NCBI RefSeq assembly: GCF_000348685.1
Contig: NZ_ANLA01000029.1
Span: forward strand, 1-52,058
Direction of reading: 5' to 3'
DNA: 52,058 bases
Source: Xanthomarina gelatinilytica
GTDB taxonomy: Bacteria > Bacteroidota > Bacteroidia > Flavobacteriales > Flavobacteriaceae
Position 1 is the stretch's first letter; each line of letters begins with the position of its first letter. This document shows, piece after piece, positions 1-7,824 of this stretch. A program made the position numbers and the translations under genes. The notes beneath the pieces are model-generated. The model had not been told where the DNA came from. It made no database searches and saw only the letters and a program-made list of their open reading frames with translations.

Positions 1-315
1 AGTGTACCACTCAATCACTGAAGTGTACCACTCAATCACTGGGCTGTACCACTCAATCACTGGGGTGTACCACTCAATCACTGGAGTGTACCACTCAATC
101 ACTGGAGTGTACCACTCAATCACTGGGCTGTACCACTCAATCACTGGGCTGTACCACTTAATCACTCGGCTGTACCACTCAATCACTGGGCTGTACCGCT
201 CAATCACTGAAGTGTACCGCTCCATCACTGAAGTGTACCGCTCCATCACTGAAGTCCAACGGGCAAACACTGGGCTACGACAGGCAATCACTGGGCTGTG
301 GTGCTTAATCACAGG
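1..315. repeat. 21-bp tandem repeat (minisatellite) at the left edge
   Basis: The unit is close to GTACCACTCAATCACTGGGCT (21 bp). About twelve clear copies run to roughly 254, then about three decayed copies follow. Copies differ mostly at the last three bases (GGG, GAA, GGA before CTG/GTG). Because 21 is a multiple of three, the array stays open in frame and would read as a heptad repeat (YHSITG plus L or V). The open frame runs on into a dispersed non-coding repeat, so I do not call a gene. The array starts at base 1, so its true length is unknown. Confidence 0.9.
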
Positions 316-379
316 GTTATTGTGGACAATCTTCAGTCTGTACTACAAAATAAGTGTATGCTTGGTAGTCCTTCTTGGT

Positions 380-463
380 TTTGGGATGGTTTATGGTGTG
401 TTGTGGCTCACTATTTCTGAAAACAGTTGGGCAGGTTTATGTGGTTTTGGAATTTTATTGAAA
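380..463 (+). repeat. Dispersed repeat family A, partial copy 1
   Basis: This stretch is nearly identical to 16648-16727 and more loosely to 16950-17027 (GGATGGTTTATGGTGTGTTG through TTTTGGAATTTTATTG). No protein is recognisable in it. The 1-752 interval otherwise holds the tandem repeat, short GC-rich palindromes (for example CCCCGATTTATTATCGGGG at 622-640) and the 57-bp repeat at 686-742. Confidence 0.8.
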
Positions 464-685
464 AATCCATCCCAAACCAGACCAATCCCCATAGAGGCAA
501 ACCGACAAGATCCGGTTTCCGACTTGGCGGACAGGCAGTCAACACGGCATTCCCCCTCGGAGGGGCAGGCATGTTGGGTTCCCGAAGGGTCGGGACAGGC
601 TGTACCGACCATAGAGCCTGCCCCGATTTATTATCGGGGAATGCTTAGTTATTGTGCCCCGTTTTTATTTTTCTTTTTCGTCCGT

Positions 686-742
686 GCGTTGGCGTGAAAG
701 CTCTTTGCAACCGCAGGAACGAGGATTGCAATGTGCTTGAAC
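686..742. repeat. 57-bp repeat beside a restriction gene, copy 1
   Basis: Bases 686-742 are identical over 57 bp to 7756-7812. In both places the repeat is followed by GCGTTGGCT and then directly by the stop codon of a minus-strand restriction gene (753 and 7825). It is therefore a shared 3' flank of two unrelated restriction enzymes. Confidence 0.9.
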
Positions 743-752
743 TGAGCGTTGG

Positions 753-3257
753 CTATGGTTCATTTACAAATATTTCATTGTAATCTTCACGACTCAATAC
801 TGTATCATATCCACCAACAGCTTGTCCTTTGTGTCGGTTTATACCTATGTATTCTAAACTTGCGTCTTCGTAGCGTTTGAACTTATAAACTGCATCATTC
901 ATCAAGGCAGAATTGAACACTCCAAGGCTCACAAGCAATTCAAAGTCTTTCACGTTCAAGCCTGTTACTTTCTTGAAAAGCCCTGGTTCTAATTGAGTGA
1001 TAACATCTTTCAAAGTATGTTCTCTGTAGTCAGTCAAGTACATAAACACTGGAATACGAGTAGCAAACTTGATGAGCTTTTCTTGAATCTGTTTTCTCAG
1101 GCTTTTGTATTCTTTTTCTTCGTCTGTAAGTTCTTTCTTCTCCTTTTTTGTCATTTCCTCATCGTTCTTCTCTTTCTTGGCTTTCTTGACCGCCTCGGAT
1201 TTGTTGATGATGGTTTCAATGTCTTGATTCAAGGATCTAAACCCTTCAATACTCATTAATGCAGCTAATGCATCTGGATTGTTCTTGATTCTTTCTAGTG
1301 TTCCATTGTCCACATTTACAAGCAAGGCAGATTCCCACCTACGTGCAAGTAATGTTGCTGTTGTACCGCTCATGGCAATGTCTAGCACTCCAGCTGCATC
1401 TACCTGTTTCATTGAACTTCCATCATAGGCTAGAACAGGTAGGAAATGAATAAACTCCGCAACGTTTTTCTCTGGGTTTGATTCATTTACATTTAAACGA
1501 CAAGCATAATCGGCTACTTGACTTAATGCACGATTTGGGGCAAAGTCAAATACATAGCATTCTTTTTTAATGATTTCGGTTTTGTTGGGCGATTCACCAT
1601 CCGGGTTTTTGATTGCCCACGGTGACTGCACTCTAAATGCTGCTTGAAAATAGGTTTCAGGGCTAGATGAATTACGCAACATGAATATTCCTGTCCAAGG
1701 TTTTACGGTTACACCTGTTGTCAATTTACCGCAGGAAAGGGTGATGGTTTTCGTTTTTAACGGATTGTCCATTGCATTTAGAACAGGGGGTAAGGCCTCA
1801 ACTCCAATCCCTGCTTGAGTTCCTGCTGCAACAACAACTTCATAATCATGGTAGAATTTGTTGTTTGGTCTTGACATCAGGTTTTTCATTGCATGGCAGG
1901 ACGCAACACTTGGCAAGAACCAAAACGTATGATTCAGAATGCTCAATAATCTTGAATCTGAAAAAGGCATAGGTGGTTTCTTAGCACCCATTTTTAAATC
2001 ATCAATCGTAGTTTCAGAAAAACCACCACGAATTAGGTCAAGCCATTTCTGAACGTAGCTTTCCATTCTAAATCGTGCACCTTCACCAATTCCTGTAGCT
2101 TCAAAGAATACATTTAAATCAAATTCGTTGAACTCACCGCCTATAGCTACTTCCTTAATAGAATCTGGCATTTGATAGGTGAGCATAACCATTCTTGGTA
2201 AGCTTTCATAGGGATTGTTAGGTCCTTTCCATTCTTCTTTGGCTCGCTGTTCGTCTGAGTAGGTCCAGTTGAAAATTTGTTCTTCTATAAACTCACCCGA
2301 AGTGATGGCTCTAAATGGTGTGCCTGACAAATACAAAAAGCCATTGGTGGTAATCGGAATCATGTCTTCATCGAAGTAGTCAATGCCTTCACCTTCTCCA
2401 AATTTGGCTTCTTTGGCATCTTCTGACTCAAATAAATCTTTGGCATTTTCTCGCCATGCACCATAGTGATACTCATCAAAAACCACACAATCCCAATTGG
2501 TTGCGTGCACCCATTCGTTTTTAGTTTTAATACCGCCTGTAGAAGTGTTCTTTCCCAAATAATCCTGAAACGAACCGAAACAGACAAAAGGTTTGCTTGG
2601 GTCAATATCTTCAAAAGACAGACCATTTCTGCTCACAAATTGCCAACCCTCAAAATCTACATGGGTGAGTAAGTCTTCCTGCCAGGCACTTTGTACAGCA
2701 GGTTTAAAGGTGAGTACCAATATTTTGTTCCAACCTTGTTTTTTGGCGAGCTGATAGGTCGCAAAGGTTTTACCAAAGCGCATTTTGGCGTTCCAAAGGA
2801 AATGGGGTGTTTTGTCTGGGTTTTCGTCTTTGTAGCTTTCAAAGTAGCGAGCTGTTTTATTGACAGCTTCCTCCTGCTCTGGCCGCATGGCAAAGTCTTT
2901 GTCACGGCTTAGCTCATAGCTTTTGCCATCTCGCACGGCCTTGATAGCACTTTCTACTTCTCTTTTGGTGCAGACAAACCACTCGCCATCGGGGTTTTTG
3001 ATGCCTTTTTTACGTAGGTATTCGTGTACTTCATAATCTCGAAAGCTAGAACCATCCTTGCGCATGGCAGATTGTTCTACCACAATTTTGAAAACCGACC
3101 TTACCGCACCGATTTGCTCTTTGATGCGTTGCTGTGCCGTTCTATTGGTATCACCCACTTTTAATTGCCCTTTGCGACTAGCATCATTGGGCAACTCATA
3201 GGCATAAATGGTTGGCGTTGCCTCTGATTTTTTTGGGAAGAATTCTTGCTTACTCAT
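753..3257 (-). CDS. GIY-YIG nuclease-helicase fusion, restriction subunit
   Basis: An 834-residue protein that probably translocates along and cuts unmodified DNA as the restriction arm of a three-gene system. Residues 16-105 look like a GIY-YIG (T5orf172-type) nuclease: IYAY at 17-20, KVGDT at 33-37, and a likely catalytic Glu in VHEYLRKKG near 79. Residues 125 onward are an SF2 (type III Res-like) helicase with Walker A core RFGKT at 160-164, DEYH at 261-264 and SGTP at 311-314. A Lys/Glu-rich linker near residue 690 precedes a C-terminal helical region. The gene follows the methyltransferase after only 3 bp, so they form an operon. Fusion of GIY-YIG to a helicase is known for restriction proteins; the recognition site cannot be told from sequence. 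Confidence 0.85.
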   Translation of the reverse strand: MSKQEFFPKKSEATPTIYAYELPNDASRKGQLKVGDTNRTAQQRIKEQIGAVRSVFKIVVEQSAMRKDGSSFRDYEVHEYLRKKGIKNPDGEWFVCTKREVESAIKAVRDGKSYELSRDKDFAMRPEQEEAVNKTARYFESYKDENPDKTPHFLWNAKMRFGKTFATYQLAKKQGWNKILVLTFKPAVQSAWQEDLLTHVDFEGWQFVSRNGLSFEDIDPSKPFVCFGSFQDYLGKNTSTGGIKTKNEWVHATNWDCVVFDEYHYGAWRENAKDLFESEDAKEAKFGEGEGIDYFDEDMIPITTNGFLYLSGTPFRAITSGEFIEEQIFNWTYSDEQRAKEEWKGPNNPYESLPRMVMLTYQMPDSIKEVAIGGEFNEFDLNVFFEATGIGEGARFRMESYVQKWLDLIRGGFSETTIDDLKMGAKKPPMPFSDSRLLSILNHTFWFLPSVASCHAMKNLMSRPNNKFYHDYEVVVAAGTQAGIGVEALPPVLNAMDNPLKTKTITLSCGKLTTGVTVKPWTGIFMLRNSSSPETYFQAAFRVQSPWAIKNPDGESPNKTEIIKKECYVFDFAPNRALSQVADYACRLNVNESNPEKNVAEFIHFLPVLAYDGSSMKQVDAAGVLDIAMSGTTATLLARRWESALLVNVDNGTLERIKNNPDALAALMSIEGFRSLNQDIETIINKSEAVKKAKKEKNDEEMTKKEKKELTDEEKEYKSLRKQIQEKLIKFATRIPVFMYLTDYREHTLKDVITQLEPGLFKKVTGLNVKDFELLVSLGVFNSALMNDAVYKFKRYEDASLEYIGINRHKGQAVGGYDTVLSREDYNEIFVNEP

Positions 3258-3260
3258 ATT

Positions 3261-4766
3261 CTACAATTCCATTGGTCTTACCATAGAGTCGATAAACTCG
3301 ATTTCTTCCTCCGTTAAACCGTATTTCACATAAAGCTTTTCATCCGTCCATTCTTCATCAAAATTTTGGATTGGAACTTCTGAATAAACACCGCGCATAG
3401 CATCCTGAGTGTTTTTTCTCAGAAGGATACAGAACCTAAAGAACTTGGTCGTAATGTAATTTTGGACGTTGATACACCTTTTTTCATTAGCAAAAGGACC
3501 AATCATCAAATATGTCTGAGTGCAACAACTCTTTATTTTACCAATGAATGGTTTAGCTAAAAACCTATATGGATAGACCCCACGCTCACCATATGACTTA
3601 GAAATGTATACTTTATGTTCATCTATCCATTGAGGATTTTTCAAAACCTGTTCTCTCCTGATATGCTTAATGCCATTTACTGTATGTAACTCAATTGAGT
3701 CTTTGAATGGCTCATTTTTAAATGCCTTAAAAGAAGATACAAAGCCAAATGGTGTTTGCGCACTAACTAACTTTGAAAAAGACTTCTCTTTATGAGATTT
3801 GATTTTTCTTAGGATTGATATAGCTGGGTTAAAACGGATAAAAACGTTGTTTCCCTGTTCTAGTAAGGGTCTTGTCATCTCAGAAGTCACTTTATCACCT
3901 TGAAATGTCCTGACAAGACAGTCTCCTTTTTTGTCGCGATTCCAAAGGAAATAACATACCCCTCCTGAAATATCAACACCTGGGAAACAATCTGTTGCAT
4001 TAGGATAATCTGTTATTTGGCGAATACTAGTATCGTTTAACATTTCATCGCGAAAGTCATCCAAACCTCTACCACCTGCATACCATCTTGCTGGAATAAT
4101 CATTGTCAAGTACCTAGGATTTAGTTTTTTGGCTTGTTCAATAAATTTATGATAAAGTGGAATAGCATAGTTTTTCTTTTCTACACCAATATTTAACTGA
4201 TAAGGCGGATTGCCAATTATTACATCAAACTTCATATTGAAAATATTTTGAGGCTTATCGGTATGGATAAACTGATAAGCGTAGGTTTCTAAATCATCTG
4301 TTCTGCTATACACTTCTTCGCTTGCACCGCAATAGGTGCATTTGCCGTTTTGCCATGTGTGTTGTATGCGGTCATACTTAATATTGCCTTCTTCGGTTTC
4401 AAAACTGGTGCAAACCGAGTATTCACCATTGGCTTTTTTGGTGCAATAGGTGCTTCGTCTTGCCAATAAGGAAGTCAGTTCGGTAATCGCAATGCCGTAC
4501 AACTGCTTGCTAAAAATATGGTCAATGCGTTCCTGCTGGTCAGGAATTTGGTCTTTTAGTCCGTCATTCAGTCGCTTGGCAATTTCACGGAGGAACACAC
4601 CACTTTTAGTTACGGGGTCAAGAAAAGTAGTTTCCTTGCTTTGGAACAACTCCTGCGGCAGCATATCCAAAATTTCGTTTACTAATTTAGGTGGTGTAAA
4701 TACCTCGTCATTGCTCAAATTGGCAAGGCATGAGAGTACATCTGGGTTATAGTTAATCTGTAGCAT
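3261..4766 (-). CDS. Eco57I-type DNA adenine methyltransferase
   Basis: A 501-residue SAM-dependent DNA methyltransferase, probably N6-adenine. The N-terminus FTPPKLVNEILDMLP and motif I (LDP..KSGVFLRE at 49-60) form the SAM site, and the catalytic motif NPPY is at 186-189 in FDVIIGNPPYQL. Between them Cys108, Cys119, Cys143 and Cys146 (CTYCG) look like a zinc ribbon inserted in the fold. The C-terminal 250 residues are likely the target-recognition part. It overlaps the upstream small methyltransferase-like gene by 14 bp and is 3 bp from the helicase gene, so all three should be co-transcribed. Confident as a methyltransferase; the exact type (I, II or ISP-like) is inference. Confidence 0.85.
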   Translation of the reverse strand: MLQINYNPDVLSCLANLSNDEVFTPPKLVNEILDMLPQELFQSKETTFLDPVTKSGVFLREIAKRLNDGLKDQIPDQQERIDHIFSKQLYGIAITELTSLLARRSTYCTKKANGEYSVCTSFETEEGNIKYDRIQHTWQNGKCTYCGASEEVYSRTDDLETYAYQFIHTDKPQNIFNMKFDVIIGNPPYQLNIGVEKKNYAIPLYHKFIEQAKKLNPRYLTMIIPARWYAGGRGLDDFRDEMLNDTSIRQITDYPNATDCFPGVDISGGVCYFLWNRDKKGDCLVRTFQGDKVTSEMTRPLLEQGNNVFIRFNPAISILRKIKSHKEKSFSKLVSAQTPFGFVSSFKAFKNEPFKDSIELHTVNGIKHIRREQVLKNPQWIDEHKVYISKSYGERGVYPYRFLAKPFIGKIKSCCTQTYLMIGPFANEKRCINVQNYITTKFFRFCILLRKNTQDAMRGVYSEVPIQNFDEEWTDEKLYVKYGLTEEEIEFIDSMVRPMEL

Positions 4767-5397
4767 AGTCCGCTAATTTTAAAAAGTGCATTACAGGATA
4801 ATCTTTTACAGGTTCATCAATAGCCGCAGGATTGCCTTCATCACTGAATAATGCCATCTGATGGGATTGTTCTACCAAAAACTTAAACATATAATCTCTT
4901 CGTTTTATCATGCTCCCATTTACCGCAGACCATTCAGAAAAGACAATCGGTTTTTTCGTAACGGGATTGGTAAAGTCTAAGGCATCGCCCCAAAGGATGT
5001 TTCTTTTCAATAGGAACTTCACAGAGGCTCGGCATTCTTCCTTACATTCTGTTTTGTAAAGTTTGGTGTATTGGTCATCAAATATTTTAAATAGTCGTTC
5101 TCGACATTCTTGGGCATTATCTTCCAATATATCCACGCCATAAATGCTAGAAATAGCAATCACAGCATAACGCTCATATTCCAGTTGGCTCTTTTTGTAT
5201 TTCGCTTCAACTACAGCAAGCTTTCTTCTGAGAACTTCAGCCAAGAAATTCCCATTTCCGCAGGCGGGTTCCAGAAAGCGAGAATCTATTCGCTCTGTTT
5301 CCTGCTTCACCAAGTCAAGCATGGCATTCACTTCCCTCTCAGAAGTAAATACTTCACCATGGTCGGTTACTCTTTTCTTTGATTTTACTTGGCTCAT
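4753..5397 (-). CDS. Small SAM-methyltransferase-like subunit of the R-M module
   Basis: A 214-residue protein with a clear SAM-binding motif I (LEPACGNGN at 42-50) and the N-terminal signature HGEVFTS.REVNAMLDLV of adenine methyltransferases. No NPPY-type catalytic motif is visible; the position where it would lie reads FSEWSAV. It may be a catalytically poor partner of the adjacent full methyltransferase, or a half-enzyme that acts together with it. It is first in the minus-strand operon, overlapping the next gene by 14 bp. The upstream stretch 5398-5512 is short, T-rich and holds no gene. Confidence 0.75.
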   Translation of the reverse strand: MSQVKSKKRVTDHGEVFTSEREVNAMLDLVKQETERIDSRFLEPACGNGNFLAEVLRRKLAVVEAKYKKSQLEYERYAVIAISSIYGVDILEDNAQECRERLFKIFDDQYTKLYKTECKEECRASVKFLLKRNILWGDALDFTNPVTKKPIVFSEWSAVNGSMIKRRDYMFKFLVEQSHQMALFSDEGNPAAIDEPVKDYPVMHFLKLADYATD

Positions 5398-5512
5398 TTC
5401 TTTTTTTTCTTCTCAATAATTTCTGTTTCAAATTTCATCTTTTCTGTCAGCGTAGGCAAAAAAGCAATGTGTGCGATAGCACTCTTTGCTTTGTGCGTTG
5501 GCTTTTTCGCAT

Positions 5513-5645
5513 GACACACAACGGTATAGTATATGAAAAGTGCGAATATATTAAGCCGATGTTTCGTAAGGGAACAAATAAACTAAAGTTGCACTTTGTA
5601 TGGAATAAGGTATTAAAAGCATTTTTTATATACATTGTTGTATGC
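5513..5645. repeat. attC-like palindromic boundary element 1
   Basis: Runs from ACACACAAC (AAC at 5520-5522) to GTTGTATGC (5637-5645). The arms GTATATGAAAAGTGC and GCATTTTTTATATAC pair almost fully. The right-end 9-mer pairs with 6543-6551 at the far end of the next module. No partner for the left 9-mer was found to the left, so the boundary of the 753-5397 R-M module is open or eroded. Confidence 0.65.
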
Positions 5646-5661
5646 AGTTATTATTTAACGT

Positions 5662-5868
5662 ATGAGTAATAAGTCGGATGAAATAGATTTCATTAATAAA
5701 CTAAACTCTATTGAGTCAAATTTGCCTTTGCTAAAAAAGCAAATACACTTCCTTAAATCAAATACTACACACAAGAACAACGAAACCATAGAAGCCTTAA
5801 TATCGACTTGTGAGTTTATTCCGAGAGTTTTACGTGAGCTTTTAAATGGGGAAGGTATTTCTTTATAG
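5662..5868 (+). CDS. Small hypothetical protein, 68 aa
   Basis: A 68-residue, mostly helical, charged protein with no recognised family; sequence starts MSNKSDEIDFINKLNSIE and has no membrane segment. It starts 17 bp inside the cassette end GTTGTATGC, on the opposite strand to most array genes. Its first 15 coding bases plus the preceding base (TATGAGTAATAAGTC) are repeated exactly at the start of the 39-aa gene at 5995. Its 3' 53 bp overlap a convergent 53-aa frame (5816-5977). Codon composition looks coding, but function is unknown. Confidence 0.55.
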   Translation: MSNKSDEIDFINKLNSIESNLPLLKKQIHFLKSNTTHKNNETIEALISTCEFIPRVLRELLNGEGISL

Positions 5869-5977
5869 ACTTACCTGTTTCTTTAAATTTATCCTTATCC
5901 TTTTTGGGTATAAACATCATATATAAATCAGATATTTCTTTTATAGTGTTTTTCTTATCAGTAATAATGTATTCCAT
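5816..5977 (-). CDS. Possible small protein, 53 aa
   Basis: An ATG frame of 53 residues (starting MEYIITDKKNTIKEISDLYM), Lys-rich with a helical C-terminal half. It lies between the two plus-strand small genes and overlaps the end of the first one tail to tail. It follows the minus-strand direction typical of this array and would be read after the 132-aa gene. No family recognised. Either this frame or the C-terminus of its overlapping neighbour could be spurious. Confidence 0.35.
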   Translation of the reverse strand: MEYIITDKKNTIKEISDLYMMFIPKKDKDKFKETGKSIKKYLPHLKAHVKLSE

Positions 5978-5994
5978 ATTTTAAATTTTTAGTT

Positions 5995-6114
5995 ATGAGT
6001 AATAAGTCAGATTCCTTAAATGTTAAACACAAACAGTTCGATTGGCGCAAATTCTTTTTCGGACTAATCTGTGGATTGGTTCTTGGTAATATTTTAAAGT
6101 ATTTATTTGCTTAA
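5995..6114 (+). CDS. Small single-pass membrane protein, 39 aa
   Basis: A 39-residue frame starting at the ATG at 5995. Residues 1-5 (MSNKS) and the DNA around them match the start of the 68-aa gene. Residues 19-38 (FFFGLICGLVLGNILKYLFA) form one clear transmembrane helix preceded by basic residues (KHKQFDWRK), giving an N-in orientation. It ends 3 bp before the stop of the convergent 132-aa gene. The shared leader suggests a small duplicated family or a toxin-like peptide pair, but no function can be assigned. Confidence 0.5.
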   Translation: MSNKSDSLNVKHKQFDWRKFFFGLICGLVLGNILKYLFA

Positions 6115-6117
6115 TTA

Positions 6118-6516
6118 TTATGTTTTTGAAAATATCAAATCTAGGATATATGGCACTAGCCCGACTAAAACACCTACTATAAAATCTTTTGACTGTATCA
6201 TATAGCCTTTAATGCCCCATTTTAATCTAAAATATTGAAGTTTATTTATGTCCAAATAAACATTTAACAATCCTTTTTTAGTTGATTTTTGAATATAATA
6301 TTTACATTCGTTTGGTATTCTTTCTTTAGCCTTATGGGTTTTATATATTTTATCAATAATTGACAATTCAGAATTATATTCTCTTGGATAAATCCCAACA
6401 TCAAATCCATTATTAAATTCAACTATTTCATTTCTTTCTATAACTAAAGTGCAATCTAAAAAATCGTTAGATTTATGTTTTGCATTTCCATTATATGTAA
6501 AACCTTTAACTTTCAT
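6118..6516 (-). CDS. Hypothetical protein with C-terminal membrane anchor, 132 aa
   Basis: A 132-residue protein of unknown family. The soluble part (residues 1-105) contains short beta-rich stretches; residues 112-130 (DFIVGVLVGLVPYILDLIF) form a single C-terminal transmembrane helix, so it is probably tail-anchored facing the cytoplasm. The ATG lies 27 bp from the cassette end GCATACAAC, which fits a minus-strand cassette gene. It converges with the 39-aa membrane peptide with only 3 bp between their stop codons. Confidence 0.6.
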   Translation of the reverse strand: MKVKGFTYNGNAKHKSNDFLDCTLVIERNEIVEFNNGFDVGIYPREYNSELSIIDKIYKTHKAKERIPNECKYYIQKSTKKGLLNVYLDINKLQYFRLKWGIKGYMIQSKDFIVGVLVGLVPYILDLIFSKT

Positions 6517-6542
6517 TCTTATCCATCTCTATTGTTTTAATT

Positions 6543-6679
6543 GCATACAACGGCTCGTATAACCGTCAGTTACGGGTTAAAGTACGCAAGTTTTTCGGTT
6601 AAGCACTGACGTTAGCAATTCCGAGTGGATTCGGACGTAGTCGAATCCGCCGTAATTGCGGTTATACATTGTTAGGCAC
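6543..6679. repeat. attC-like palindromic boundary element 2
   Basis: From GCATACAAC to GTTAGGCAC. Outer arms CGGCTCGTATAACCG-CAGTTACGG and CCGTAATTG-CGGTTATAC pair. A central GGATTCG/CGAATCC stem is also present. TTAAGCACTGAC in the middle recurs as TTTAGCACTGAC in element 3. GTTAGGC fits the integron core consensus GTTRRRY. Confidence 0.7.
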
Positions 6680-6685
6680 AGTATT

Positions 6686-7576
6686 TTAATTTTTTTCATC
6701 AGTTCCTTTACGTCCAAATAGACTTCCAAAAATTGGTGGTTTATCATTATGCGATTGTTTTTCTAAAGTCGAACTCGGATTAAATCCAGCTGTGTCTATC
6801 ATAGTTCGAACTAACTTCTCCATTATTTCATTTTTTTCATCGCTTTCGGGTAAGTTTTCAATTTCTCTTTTGTAACCATCATAGGATTTTGCTAAACTTT
6901 CTTTGTATGCATATTCCTGTTCAAGTCTTCTATTCTGACTTTGTTGTTTACTTGCAAATAAGGCTAACCAAATTGTAGGAATGAAAAATGGTGCTCTTGA
7001 TAAAATATTCATAAACGCATTTCCAATATCAGTACTGTCAGTTACTGTCTTAATTGCGTAGTAAACCATTCCAATCATAGTTAAGGTGAAAACTGCTGAC
7101 CAGATAATATTAGGCCATTTATAACTGCTCTTTTGGTCGTGATATGATTTAGCAAGTCCCGCTGAAGTTGCTCCAGGAAGAAGTCCCTCAATTTTGGTTG
7201 TCAATGTTTCGTATTTTCCTTCCCATTCTCCGTGTAATTCTTCGTGTTGGGTTTTTAAATCGTTTAGTTTAAATTTTAGAGATTCTTTGTCCTCTGGTGT
7301 TTTTCCGAAAACCTTTGTTTCAAATCCGCTAACTTTTTCCTCTATTTCTGATATTTCTGAATTATACTCATTGATTTTTTCAAAAGTTTCATTCAGTTTT
7401 TCCGCTTTACTTAAAACAGCAGAACTTGGTTTTTTTACGAAATCATTGTAAAGTTCTGTGATGTCGTTTAATTCGCTTTTTAAAGTCGAAATTTCTTCTT
7501 TGGCTGTTCCGATGAAGTTTTCAAATTTTTCTTCGAAAGTTTCAATTTTCTCCTCTTCTGGTTTTTGTTCTTCCAT
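6686..7576 (-). CDS. Coiled-coil protein with two membrane helices, 296 aa
   Basis: Unrecognised family. Residues 1-130 are a highly charged coiled coil (Glu/Lys-rich heptads). Two hydrophobic segments follow at about 156-176 (IIWSAVFTLTMIGMVYYAI) and 190-208 (APFFIPTIWLALFA). After these comes another coiled coil (SQNRRLEQEYAYKESLAKSY) and a conserved-looking tail with IDTAGFNPSSTLEK. Likely an inner-membrane protein with both long helical arms in the cytoplasm. It is the only gene in module 2, bounded exactly by GTTAGGCAC and GTGCCTAAC, with the ATG 17 bp from the module end. Membrane coiled-coil architecture and setting beside two R-M systems make a defence role possible; that is inference. 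Confidence 0.7.
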   Translation of the reverse strand: MEEQKPEEEKIETFEEKFENFIGTAKEEISTLKSELNDITELYNDFVKKPSSAVLSKAEKLNETFEKINEYNSEISEIEEKVSGFETKVFGKTPEDKESLKFKLNDLKTQHEELHGEWEGKYETLTTKIEGLLPGATSAGLAKSYHDQKSSYKWPNIIWSAVFTLTMIGMVYYAIKTVTDSTDIGNAFMNILSRAPFFIPTIWLALFASKQQSQNRRLEQEYAYKESLAKSYDGYKREIENLPESDEKNEIMEKLVRTMIDTAGFNPSSTLEKQSHNDKPPIFGSLFGRKGTDEKN

Positions 7577-7593
7577 ATGGTTGGTTCTATATT

Positions 7594-7729
7594 GTGCCTA
7601 ACGGTCTCGTGTATGAGTAGTAGCGGATTTCCACTCTCTAACTTTTCAGTTTAGCACTGACCTTTGTTTTATGTTTATACTTTCATTTTAGCACTATTTC
7701 CGGTATTACTTATACACAATGTTGTACGC
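7594..7729. repeat. attC-like palindromic boundary element 3
   Basis: From GTGCCTAAC to GTTGTACGC. Left arm CGGTCTCGTGTATGAGTAGTAGCGG pairs with the right arm CCGGTATTACTTATACACA over most of its length. The left arm closely resembles that of element 6 (ACGGTCTCGGCTATGAGTAG), which shows the elements are one family. Confidence 0.7.
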
Positions 7730-7755
7730 TGGCTTTCTTTCATTTCAGTTCGTTA

Positions 7756-7812
7756 GCGTTGGCGTGAAAGCTCTTTGCAACCGCAGGAACGAGGATTGCA
7801 ATGTGCTTGAAC
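7756..7812. repeat. 57-bp repeat beside a restriction gene, copy 2
   Basis: Identical to 686-742. It lies between attC-like element 3 and the stop codon of the PLD nuclease gene, in the same position relative to the stop as in copy 1. Confidence 0.9.
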
Positions 7813-7824
7813 ATTGCGTTGGCT

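Noticed and set aside
2-697. 231-aa open frame with YHSITG heptads
   Set aside because: Produced by a 21-bp repeat with no stop in frame; it continues into dispersed repeat family A and GC-rich palindromes, and has no sensible C-terminus.
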